A stretch of DNA of 38,281 bases. Origin: an uncultured Alphaproteobacteria bacterium. Its GTDB lineage: Bacteria > Pseudomonadota > Alphaproteobacteria > Geminicoccales > Geminicoccaceae. Position numbers and translations under genes: made by a program. The notes under the pieces are model-generated. The model was not told the origin of the DNA, searched no databases, and saw only the letters and a list, made by a program, of their open reading frames with translations. The DNA lies in assembly GCA_902826935.1 (NCBI GenBank), contig CADEGR010000032.1, positions 1 to 38,281 on the forward strand, in the 5' to 3' direction. Positions within the stretch are counted from its first letter, which is position 1. Each line of letters begins with the position of its first letter. Positions 31,710-38,281 of the stretch are shown here, one piece after another.

Positions 31710-33044
31710 TCAGACCCAAGGGCAATTGCTGTTGTGGGCGCCGAAGGTGCGGCCGTCGGCATAGCGGCTGAACGCGAACGGCTGCAGCTCGGCGACTGGC
31801 CGGCCGGTCGCCAGATGCTCGGCCACCAGCTTGCCGATGCCGGTCATCTTGAAGCCGTGGCCGCTATCCGCAATCAGATAGACATTGTCGCGGATCCAGT
31901 CGCAGACCGGCAGATTGTCCGGCGTGAAGGCGCAGATGCCACCGTTGGGGCGTTCGCGGAACTGCGGCCGGCAGCCCTCAAAGCGGCCCATCAGCTGGCC
32001 CATCGAGGCGGTCAGGAGGTCGGCAAAGCCTGGCTCCGCCTGGTAGCGCTCGCTGGCATGGCCATAGGGGTCGACCTCGGCGTCGGGCCCGATCCGGACC
32101 GGGATCACGCCGCCCTGCACACCTGGCCGGTCCATCCGCTCGGCCCCGTTCTTCCAATAGACGTAGAGATGGTCCTCCAGCTCCCGGCCGTCTGGCCCGA
32201 GCACGGGCGCGCCCATCAGCTCGACATGGAGCACCGGCGGGTCACGGTCGGCGGCGGTGCGGTAGGGGGCGTCGTGGTAGACCTCGCCCTCGCGCAGCCG
32301 CCAATAGGTCCACATGTCGGCGTCCTCGACCACCGTGCCGTCGGGGTAGACGAGACGCAGGGTCGACGGCAGATCGAGCAGCGCCCAATGTTTGGGCGTC
32401 CAGGCGCCCAGCCCCAGAATGACGGCATCGCAGGCGATGGCGCCCTGGTCGGTCAGGACCTGGCGGACCCGGCCGTTGGCCAGGTCATAGCCCGTGACCT
32501 CGACGCCGGAGCGGATGGTCACGCCATGCTGGCGGCATTTCTGGGTCAGGCCCCAGACCATCTGGCGGGTGCCGGCATAGCCGCTCGGCAGCTCGTGCAG
32601 CACGACGTCGACGCCGGTGGTCTTGAAGTCCGGCCAGAGCTCGGCGAGGAAGCGCCGCGCATCGGCACCAGTATAAAGGTCGGAGCGATAGCCGGCGGCC
32701 TGCTGGCTGGCCTGGATCGCCTCGTAGTCGCTGATCTGGTTGGCTTCGCCGGCCGAGACGTAGCCGACCTGCTGGAAGCCGAAATTGACCGGATCGCTCA
32801 TCCAGACATCGACCGAATGGCGCAGGATCGGATGCAAGGCGCTGGTCATGTAGAAATTGCGCACGCAGCCGCAGGCGATGCCGGTGGCGCCAGCACCAGG
32901 CTCGGCCTTGTCGAGCAGCAGGATGTCGCTGCCCGAGCCGGTGCCGCGCGCGGCCAGCGCCATCGCCAGATGCCACGCGGTCGACAGGCCATGCACCCCG
33001 GCGCCGACGACGACATAGGTGCTGGCAGCGGGCAGGCTCGACAT
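31710..33044 (-). CDS. FAD-dependent oxidoreductase (DAO / sarcosine oxidase beta-like)
   Basis: A 444-residue flavoenzyme. The FAD-binding motif VVVGAGVHGLSTAWHLA lies near the N-terminus, followed by a short linker and LLLDKAEPGAGATGIACGCVRNFY; the C-terminus has NVYLIADSGHGFKMTGIGKLVAEHL, typical of the D-amino acid oxidase superfamily including sarcosine/dimethylglycine oxidases. It would oxidise a secondary or primary amine; the substrate is not readable. The stop lies 7 bp from the convergent lipoprotein stop. It is read alone, away from the min operon. Confidence 0.85.
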   Translation of the reverse strand: MSSLPAASTYVVVGAGVHGLSTAWHLAMALAARGTGSGSDILLLDKAEPGAGATGIACGCVRNFYMTSALHPILRHSVDVWMSDPVNFGFQQVGYVSAGEANQISDYEAIQASQQAAGYRSDLYTGADARRFLAELWPDFKTTGVDVVLHELPSGYAGTRQMVWGLTQKCRQHGVTIRSGVEVTGYDLANGRVRQVLTDQGAIACDAVILGLGAWTPKHWALLDLPSTLRLVYPDGTVVEDADMWTYWRLREGEVYHDAPYRTAADRDPPVLHVELMGAPVLGPDGRELEDHLYVYWKNGAERMDRPGVQGGVIPVRIGPDAEVDPYGHASERYQAEPGFADLLTASMGQLMGRFEGCRPQFRERPNGGICAFTPDNLPVCDWIRDNVYLIADSGHGFKMTGIGKLVAEHLATGRPVAELQPFAFSRYADGRTFGAHNSNCPWV

Positions 33045-33324
33045 GGCGGCTCTCCTGGGCCTGGGATGGGCGGATGGTCAGGCTTGGCGCAGCCGCGAGC
33101 AGCGGTCAAGCGCGCCCGTCATGCCGGCGGCTCGCCAAAAAAGCGAGCTTGGGCTGAACCAATCCTGCGGCGTCATTTATTGCACTCGACCCAGTCGTCG
33201 GCCAGTCAAGCTGCCCGCGAATTGCCGGACTGCAGGCAAATCATCAATCAATCTAGCCGGGCACAGCCTGGATCGAGCCGGCCAGCGGTCCTGCAAGATT
33301 TCAGGCACCGCCAACCGGTAGAGC
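33045..33324. other. Upstream intergenic part between oxidoreductase and minC
   Basis: 280 bp of unusually AT-rich sequence for this genome with no supported gene. It holds the promoter side of the minus-strand oxidoreductase; nothing specific recognised. Confidence 0.4.
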
Positions 33325-33353
33325 GTGACTCGGCAGAACGACTACTATATATA
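33325..33353 (+). promoter_or_regulatory. Candidate sigma-70 promoter for minCDE
   Basis: GTGACT (33325-33330), 17 bp, TATATA (33348-33353) fits a -35/-10 pair with 4/6 and 5/6 matches. The surrounding bases (TACTATATATAG) are the most AT-rich in the region. It is ~170 bp before minC. TTGACG at 33434 has no well-spaced -10. Confidence 0.4.
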
Positions 33354-33527
33354 GCGGCGAGCTTGAGCGGCTTGGGCCAAAACGCAGCGCCGAACCGGCA
33401 TAATTTTTCCGTTCAAGACACCCGAACAAGCCATTGACGAGCGATCGTTATTGAGGGATGGTATGCCTACCGTTTTCTGTCCGCTGAGAACCTTTGGTTG
33501 TCCATTGGCAGCAGCATGAGCTGAACC

Positions 33528-34358
33528 GTGACCACGACCGCAGCCAGCAAAGCCGTCGACTTCAAAGAGCGCGCGGAGTTATTTCAAATTCGCGGGCAGC
33601 TCTACACGCTCATCAGTCTGCGCGTGATGGAGCCGGATGATCATCAGTTCTTCATGGAGCTGCACAAGGCGATCGGACGCGCGCCGGACTTCTTCCGGCA
33701 TGCGCCGGTGGTGCTCGATGTCGGGCCGATCGCCCATCGGCCGCCGTTCAACCTCGCCGAGTTCGGCCGCCGGCTGCGGCAGCTGCAGCTGGTGCCGGTC
33801 GGCGTGCAGAACGGCGACGAGGCCTGGAACCAGGTCGCGATCAATGCCGGCTTCGGGCTGTTCCCGTCCGGTCGGCCGACCTCGGGCCCGGCCCAGGAGA
33901 TCCAGCCAGGCCAGGCGCCCGCCCAGGGCCGGCCAGCCAGCCAGCCGGAGCGGCCGCGTGGCAGCCAGAAAGCTGCGGCGCCAGCACCCGCACCCGCGGT
34001 CCAGACCCCGACGCCAGCGGCGCGCGGCGGCGTCACCAAGATCGTGACCGAGCCGGTCCGCGCCGGCCAGCAGATCTACGCCCAGGGCGGCGATCTGGTG
34101 GCGCTGGCCCCGGTCAGCCCAGGGGCCGAGCTGCTCGCGGACGGCAACATCCATGTCTATTCCAGCCTGCACGGGCGGGCGCATGCCGGGATCAGCGGCG
34201 ACGACCAGGCCCGGATCTTTTGCAACAGCCTGCAGGCCCAGCTGATCTCGATTGCCGGCATCTACCTCGTCAACGAAGAGATTGAGGAACGCTATCTGGG
34301 GCAGAGGATGCAGATCCGCTGCCAGAACGAGACGATCGTGATGGAGCCTTTGCCCTAG
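33528..34358 (+). CDS. minC: Septum site-determining protein MinC
   Basis: A 276-residue MinC. The N-terminal domain (~10-110) contains [15 protein letters not shown] and VPVGVQNG; a Pro/Ala/Gln-rich linker (~118-168) joins the C-terminal beta-helix with [42 protein letters not shown], the signature of the family (FtsZ and MinD binding). The GTG start has no good ribosome binding site, and ATG-AGC-TGA directly before it forms a minimal two-codon frame, which might couple translation. MinC inhibits FtsZ ring formation at poles. It starts the minCDE operon. Confidence 0.92.
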   Translation: MTTTAASKAVDFKERAELFQIRGQLYTLISLRVMEPDDHQFFMELHKAIGRAPDFFRHAPVVLDVGPIAHRPPFNLAEFGRRLRQLQLVPVGVQNGDEAWNQVAINAGFGLFPSGRPTSGPAQEIQPGQAPAQGRPASQPERPRGSQKAAAPAPAPAVQTPTPAARGGVTKIVTEPVRAGQQIYAQGGDLVALAPVSPGAELLADGNIHVYSSLHGRAHAGISGDDQARIFCNSLQAQLISIAGIYLVNEEIEERYLGQRMQIRCQNETIVMEPLP

Positions 34359-34388
34359 CGGTCGGCAGCCCATTCGCGGGAGGTGTCA

Positions 34389-35216
34389 GTGGCCAGGATC
34401 ATCGTCATCACGTCGGGCAAAGGGGGCGTCGGCAAGACCACGACGGCTGCGACCTTTGGCACCGGCCTTGCTCTGCAGGGCAACAAGACGGTCGTGGTCG
34501 ACTTCGACGTCGGCTTGCGCAATCTCGACCTGATCATGGGCTGCGAGCGCCGGGTCGTGTTCGACTTCATCGACGTGATCGCCGGCAATGCCCGCCTGAA
34601 CCAGGCGCTGATCAAGGACAAGCGGGTCGACGGGCTCTACATCCTGCCGACCTCGCAGACCCGGGACAAGGACGCTCTGGACCGCGAGGGCGTCGAGAAG
34701 GTGATGACCGAGCTGCGGGCCGATTTCGACTATATCGTTTGCGACAGCCCGGCCGGCATCGAGCATGGCGCCCAGGTCGCCTTGTACTACGCCGATGAGG
34801 CGATCGTGGTGACCAACCCCGAGGTTTCCTCGGTGCGCGACAGCGACCGCATGATCGGCCTGCTGACCAGCAAGTCCAAGCGGGCCGAGCTGAACGAGGA
34901 GCCGATCAAGCAGCATCTCCTGATCACCCGCTACGACCCGGAGCGGGTCAAGCGCGGCGAGATGCTCAAGATCGACGACGTGCTGGAGATGCTGGCGCTG
35001 CCCCTCCTGGGCGTGATCCCGGAATCCAAATCGGTCCTGCAGGCCTCGAACACCGGCATGCCGGTGATCCTCGACGACAAGTCGACGGCCGGGGCGGCCT
35101 ATCGCGATGCTGTCGGCAGGTTCCTCGGCGAGCAGATCGAATACCGCTTTGCCGCCGAGAAGAAGGGCCTGTTGAACCGCCTGGCCTTCTCCCGCCTGTG
35201 GCGGAAGGGCGCCTGA
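34389..35216 (+). CDS. minD: Septum site-determining ATPase MinD
   Basis: A 275-residue MinD. It has the deviant Walker A SGKGGVGKTT, the switch region VVVDFDVGLRNLDLIMG, and DYIVCDSPAGIEHGA with the catalytic Asp. The C-terminal amphipathic helix LLNRLAFSRLWRKGA is the membrane-targeting sequence. GTG 34389 is preferred over GTG 34383, since GGGAGG (34378-34383) overlaps the latter. It recruits MinC and MinE to the membrane. Confidence 0.95.
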   Translation: MARIIVITSGKGGVGKTTTAATFGTGLALQGNKTVVVDFDVGLRNLDLIMGCERRVVFDFIDVIAGNARLNQALIKDKRVDGLYILPTSQTRDKDALDREGVEKVMTELRADFDYIVCDSPAGIEHGAQVALYYADEAIVVTNPEVSSVRDSDRMIGLLTSKSKRAELNEEPIKQHLLITRYDPERVKRGEMLKIDDVLEMLALPLLGVIPESKSVLQASNTGMPVILDDKSTAGAAYRDAVGRFLGEQIEYRFAAEKKGLLNRLAFSRLWRKGA

Positions 35217-35249
35217 ACCTGATGACTGCCAGCTTGAGCGAGACGTAGC

Positions 35250-35558
35250 GTGGGCATCTTTAGCTTTTTCCGATCATCGCCGCCGGCGCGCAGCGCGGAC
35301 AAGGCGAAGGAGCGGCTGCAGCTGCTGCTGGCGCTCGAGCGGAAATCCAGCACCGGCTTGGATTTCCTGCCGCAGCTGCAGGACGATCTGATCAAGGTGA
35401 TCAGCAAATATGTGCAGATCGACAATGACAAAGTGTCGATCGGGGTGGAACGCGGCACGGATTACTCGGTGCTCGACATCAATATCGAGCTGCCGAGCCA
35501 GTCGGAGGTCAAGCCGGCGCGCCGCCCGCTGACGCCAAGTCCCGCCCCCGCCACCTGA
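35250..35558 (+). CDS. minE: Cell division topological specificity factor MinE
   Basis: A 102-residue MinE. The N-terminal membrane-targeting helix MGIFSFFR is followed by the MinD-contact helix (AKERLQLLLALER, with the R and L residues that activate MinD) and the beta dimerisation part (VSIGVERGTDYSVLDINIELP). The GTG start is 33 bp after minD. It drives oscillation of MinCD. The C-terminal extension (PAPAT tail) is short. Confidence 0.93.
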   Translation: MGIFSFFRSSPPARSADKAKERLQLLLALERKSSTGLDFLPQLQDDLIKVISKYVQIDNDKVSIGVERGTDYSVLDINIELPSQSEVKPARRPLTPSPAPAT

Positions 35559-35620
35559 TCAGCCGTCCGCGGCCGCGCGCCGCCCTGATGCCGCACCCGC
35601 CAGACCGGGTCGCGGCCGGC

Positions 35621-35887
35621 TCAGCGTTCGCGCTCGTTCCGGTCGTTGTCTAGCCGGTCGTCGTCCGGTCGGTTGGCGCGCTCGTCGTAGCCGCGGCGGC
35701 TGCTGTAGAACACCAGAGTCATCAGGCCGCCGCCGACCAGCAAGGTGGCCGCCGAGCCCAGGCCGAGCGCGATCCAGCCATGCAGGCCGATCTCGACCCC
35801 GGCCATCTCGCGCCAGACCCAGATCGCGGTCACGACGCTGGCGGCCAGCAGGCCCAGCAGCACGGCCAAGGTCAGTCCCGTGCGCAT
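35621..35887 (-). CDS. Small membrane protein of unknown function
   Basis: An 88-residue protein with two hydrophobic segments (~5-24 and ~32-58: WIALGLGSAATLLVGGGLMTLVF) and a charged tail rich in Asp/Arg (YDERANRPDDDRLDNDRNERER). The ATG at 35887 has GGAG upstream. It is not a family I can name. It is convergent with minE and divergent from the GNAT gene, so it is probably transcribed alone. Confidence 0.7.
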   Translation of the reverse strand: MRTGLTLAVLLGLLAASVVTAIWVWREMAGVEIGLHGWIALGLGSAATLLVGGGLMTLVFYSSRRGYDERANRPDDDRLDNDRNERER

Positions 35888-36030
35888 GGCTCGCTCCACT
35901 CCGTCGCTCTGGTGAGGCGCAATTGAGCGCGGCCGGTTCCATAAAGCAATTGGCGCCGACCGAGGATTCCGCTTGCGTGACGCCAGCCGATCGCGATGCT
36001 TGCCCAAAGTCCAGAAGCCGCCGAGCCGCC

Positions 36031-36495
36031 ATGTCCGCCGTTCAGATCATCCCGGTCGTCACGCAAGCGCAACGCGCCGCCGCCTATGACATCCGGCGCG
36101 CCGTGTTCGTCGCCGAGCAGGGCGTAAGCGAAGCGCTCGAGCTCGACGGCCGCGACGACGAGGCCTGGCACCTTCTGGCGCTGCAGGCCGGCCGGCCGGT
36201 AGGCACGCTGCGCATGCGGGTCCTGGAGGCGGGCGCCCTGGCCAAGATCGAGCGCGTGGCGGTGCTGCCCGAGGCGCGCGGCCTTGCGATCGGCCGCCGG
36301 CTGATGGCGGCCGCCCTGGCCAAGGCCGCGGCCGACGGCCGGAGCTGGGCCAAGCTGCATGCCCAGCTCCAGGTCCAGGAGTTCTACGCCAAGCTCGGCT
36401 TCATCGCCGAGGGCGCGCGGTTCGAGGAGGACGGCATCATGCATGTCGCGATGCGCCTGGCCTTGCAGCCGGCGCGCACGGCCAGCGCATGCTGA
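36031..36495 (+). CDS. GNAT-family N-acetyltransferase
   Basis: A 154-residue acetyltransferase. It starts with IRRAVFVAEQGVSEALELDG, the 'R.VFv.EQgv....E.D..D' signature of the ElaA/YjcF-type group, and has the acetyl-CoA loop IERVAVLPEARGLAIGRRLM. The C-terminal AKLHAQLQVQEFYAKLGF completes the fold. The ATG at 36031 is preferred over earlier in-frame codons. It overlaps the next gene by 7 bp, suggesting coupled expression. Acceptor substrate unknown. Confidence 0.85.
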   Translation: MSAVQIIPVVTQAQRAAAYDIRRAVFVAEQGVSEALELDGRDDEAWHLLALQAGRPVGTLRMRVLEAGALAKIERVAVLPEARGLAIGRRLMAAALAKAAADGRSWAKLHAQLQVQEFYAKLGFIAEGARFEEDGIMHVAMRLALQPARTASAC

Positions 36496-37175
36496 GCCTG
36501 GCCCTGGCGGCGCTGTTCCTGCTCGCCAGCCATTTCGGCCTGCCGTCCCGCGCCATCAAGCCCTGGCTCAGCCAGCGCTTCGGCGAGCGGGCCTATCGCG
36601 GGCTCTTCGTGCTGGTCGCGTTTGCCGCCTTCGCCTGGCTGATCGTCGCCTATGCCCACGCCCCTTACCTGCCGCTCTGGCCGCCAGCCGCCTGGCAGGC
36701 GGTCCTGGTGCTCCTGGTCATGCCGCTCGCCTTGCTCCTGCTGGTGGGCGGCGTCTCGACCCCTAATCCGAGCGCGATCGGCCAGGATCAGGCGCTCGAT
36801 CGGCCGGAGCCGGCAGCCGGCGTGCTGCGCATCACCCGCCATCCGGTGCAGTGGAGCTTCGCCTCTTGGGCGCTGGCCCATCTGCTCGCCAATGGCGATC
36901 TCGCGAGCCTGCTGCTGTTCGGCACAATCGCGCTCCTGGCGCTGGTCGGAACCCGGGTGATCGACGCCCGCCATGGCGCGGCCGGCGGGGCCCGCTGGCA
37001 ACGCTTCGCGGCCGCCACCTCGAACCTGCCGTTCGCCGCGATCCTGGCCGGCCGGCAGCAGCTCCGCCCGGCCGAGATCGGCCTGCAGCGCTTCGCCGCG
37101 GCGCTCGGCCTGTACGTCCTGCTGCTGATCCTCCATCCCTGGTTGTTCGGCGTCGCCCCGCTCGCCATGCTCTAG
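36489..37175 (+). CDS. NnrU family membrane protein
   Basis: A 228-residue protein with about six hydrophobic segments. SHFGLPSR near the N-terminus, GERAYRGLFVLVAF, and the conserved RITRHPVQWSFASWALAHLLANGD match the NnrU/isoprenylcysteine methyltransferase-like family. NnrU is linked to nitrite/nitric oxide metabolism in some species and to carotenoid or heme isomerase relatives in others; no denitrification genes lie nearby. Its start overlaps the GNAT stop by 7 bp. Confidence 0.85.
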   Translation: MLSLALAALFLLASHFGLPSRAIKPWLSQRFGERAYRGLFVLVAFAAFAWLIVAYAHAPYLPLWPPAAWQAVLVLLVMPLALLLLVGGVSTPNPSAIGQDQALDRPEPAAGVLRITRHPVQWSFASWALAHLLANGDLASLLLFGTIALLALVGTRVIDARHGAAGGARWQRFAAATSNLPFAAILAGRQQLRPAEIGLQRFAAALGLYVLLLILHPWLFGVAPLAML

Positions 37176-37204
37176 CCCGCCTTTTTGCCCTTCGGAGACT
37201 GCCC

Positions 37205-38098
37205 ATGCCCGCCCGGGTGACCGCGTTCGGCTTCAACACCGTGCAGGCGCGCGATCTGTCCAATCTCGACGAGATCCTGACCCGGATCGCCGCGACCGGC
37301 GCCAGCCATGCCGAACTGTCGCTCCTGGGCTCGGACCTGATCTGCGCCGGCCGGCTCCTGCCCAAGGCGGTCGACCGGCTGGCCACGATCTGCGCGCGCC
37401 ACCCCTTGCGCTACACCGCCCATGGCCCGCTGTTCGTCAACCTCATGGACCGGGCGGCGCGCCCCTACCACATGGCCGCGGTCGGCGCGATGCTCGAGAT
37501 CTGCGGCCGGGTCGGCGCCTCGGTCCTGGTCCACCATGCCGGCCGGCCGAGCGGCACCGAGCCGGCGCTGATCGAGCAGCTGCACGCCGAGGAGCGCGAT
37601 TGCCTGCGCCAGCTGGGCGACATCGCCGCCCGCCACGGCGTCCTGCTTGCGGTCGAGAACCTGTGGGTCACCCGGCCCACCGAGTACACCGCCGACCCGG
37701 TCCGCCTGGCCGCCGAGATCCGGGCGATCGACCATCCGCACGTGGCGGCGACCCTCGATGTCAGCCACGCCTATCTCCAGACCAGCTACCTCGGCACCGA
37801 CTTCGCCGCCGCTGCGATCGCGCTCGCCCCGCTCGCCGCGCACCTCCACATCCACGACAGCTTCGGCCGCCCCGCCGAGTTCCTGCGCATCCCCTCCGAG
37901 CAGCTGGCCTACGGCATGGGCGACCTGCATCTGCCGCTCGGCTGGGGCGACATCCCCTGGGCCACCCTCCTGCCCAAGCTCGCGGTCCGGCCGGGCACGG
38001 TGTTCATGATCGAGCTGCCGCCGCATTTCTGGGACGAGATGGACGCCTGCGCGGAGGCGGCGCGGCGGCTGATGCCGCTGGTGGGCGTGGCGGAATGA
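37205..38098 (+). CDS. TIM-barrel sugar phosphate isomerase/epimerase-like protein
   Basis: A 297-residue protein of the xylose isomerase-like TIM barrel family. It shows TAHGPLFVNLMD and VLVHHAGR strands, VENLWV with a conserved Glu (metal ligand), ATLDVSHAYL with Asp and His, and LHIHDSFGR. These are the E..D..H metal ligands of AP-endonuclease-2-type isomerases. It is 29 bp after nnrU and may be in the same transcript. Substrate unknown. Confidence 0.82.
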   Translation: MPARVTAFGFNTVQARDLSNLDEILTRIAATGASHAELSLLGSDLICAGRLLPKAVDRLATICARHPLRYTAHGPLFVNLMDRAARPYHMAAVGAMLEICGRVGASVLVHHAGRPSGTEPALIEQLHAEERDCLRQLGDIAARHGVLLAVENLWVTRPTEYTADPVRLAAEIRAIDHPHVAATLDVSHAYLQTSYLGTDFAAAAIALAPLAAHLHIHDSFGRPAEFLRIPSEQLAYGMGDLHLPLGWGDIPWATLLPKLAVRPGTVFMIELPPHFWDEMDACAEAARRLMPLVGVAE

Positions 38099-38130
38099 AT
38101 AAGAGCGCAACACCGAAGGATAGCACCTGC

Positions 38131-38157
38131 GAACAGCAAAATCATGATATGCTGTTC
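38131..38157. repeat. Perfect 8-bp inverted repeat with AT-rich spacer
   Basis: GAACAGCA (38131-38138) and TGCTGTTC (38150-38157) are perfect inverted copies around an 11-nt AT-rich spacer. No T tract follows. It lies 32 bp after the isomerase-like gene and could be a hairpin or an operator for a gene beyond the right edge. Confidence 0.5.
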
Positions 38158-38281
38158 AGTCGACAGTAAGCTCAAGCTGCAAAGCTCTAAGCGCTGCGGA
38201 GCGCCTAAAATAGCCCGTCTCGTTGATTATCCTAGCGGCTCTTGCGAGCAGTGGCCAAACGCGATGCCGCACCTCTTCGCG

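Noticed and set aside
38180-38215. GCGCT/AGCGC hairpin at the right edge as a terminator
   Set aside because: Short stem and no T tract on the plus strand, so terminator function is not supported.

Overview
The window is about 38 kb of very GC-rich DNA. Gene content and control sites point to an alphaproteobacterium, probably in or near the Rhodospirillales. FliX, a CtrA-type box and FlbD/ftr-like enhancer palindromes next to a sigma-54 promoter are alphaproteobacterial flagellar hallmarks, and minCDE, a 3-hydroxybutyrate dehydrogenase/patatin pair and an MCE (Mla-type) operon fit. Genus cannot be read from the sequence alone. Genes are tightly packed, with one decayed stretch around 16.7-18.3 kb that holds insertion sequence remnants.

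Left part (1-7810): the 3' end of a type II NADH dehydrogenase, a LysR-type regulator, a bdhA-like gene with a patatin-like lipase, then a cupin / MFS transporter / frameshifted disulfide-reductase-like flavoprotein operon, and a DUF417 (RclC/YkgB-like) membrane protein. Three 37-bp sites with the OxyR layout of four tetramers separated by 7 bp stand upstream of lysR/bdhA, the cupin operon and DUF417. They tie these genes into one apparent redox-responsive local regulon and are the most interesting unexplained signal here.

7872-14737: a nickel uptake operon nikK-M-L-Q-O read leftwards, divergent from nikR across a NikR-like operator, followed by a convergent single-polypeptide formate dehydrogenase alpha subunit. 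14973-16672: an orphan TAXI-type solute-binding protein and a secreted Pro/Ala-rich protein. 16673-18290: non-coding sequence and two unrelated IS5-family transposase fragments.

18294-27179: a flagellar operon read leftwards (flgI, rod-binding protein, flgN-like, flgK, flgL, fliW, a TPR/O-GlcNAc-transferase-like glycosyltransferase and a methyltransferase), divergent from fliX. The flgI-fliX intergenic region carries a sigma-54 promoter, two ftr-like palindromes and a CtrA-like full site. The operon thus runs from P-ring to hook junction proteins to flagellin assembly control and probable flagellin glycosylation.

27469-38098: a TPR protein, an MCE lipid transport operon (STAS-MlaE, MlaF, MlaD, PqiC-like lipoprotein), a convergent FAD oxidoreductase of the DAO/sarcosine oxidase type, minC-minD-minE, a small membrane protein, a GNAT acetyltransferase overlapping an NnrU-family gene, and a TIM-barrel sugar phosphate isomerase/epimerase-like gene. 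No tRNA, rRNA, CRISPR array or complete mobile element was seen.
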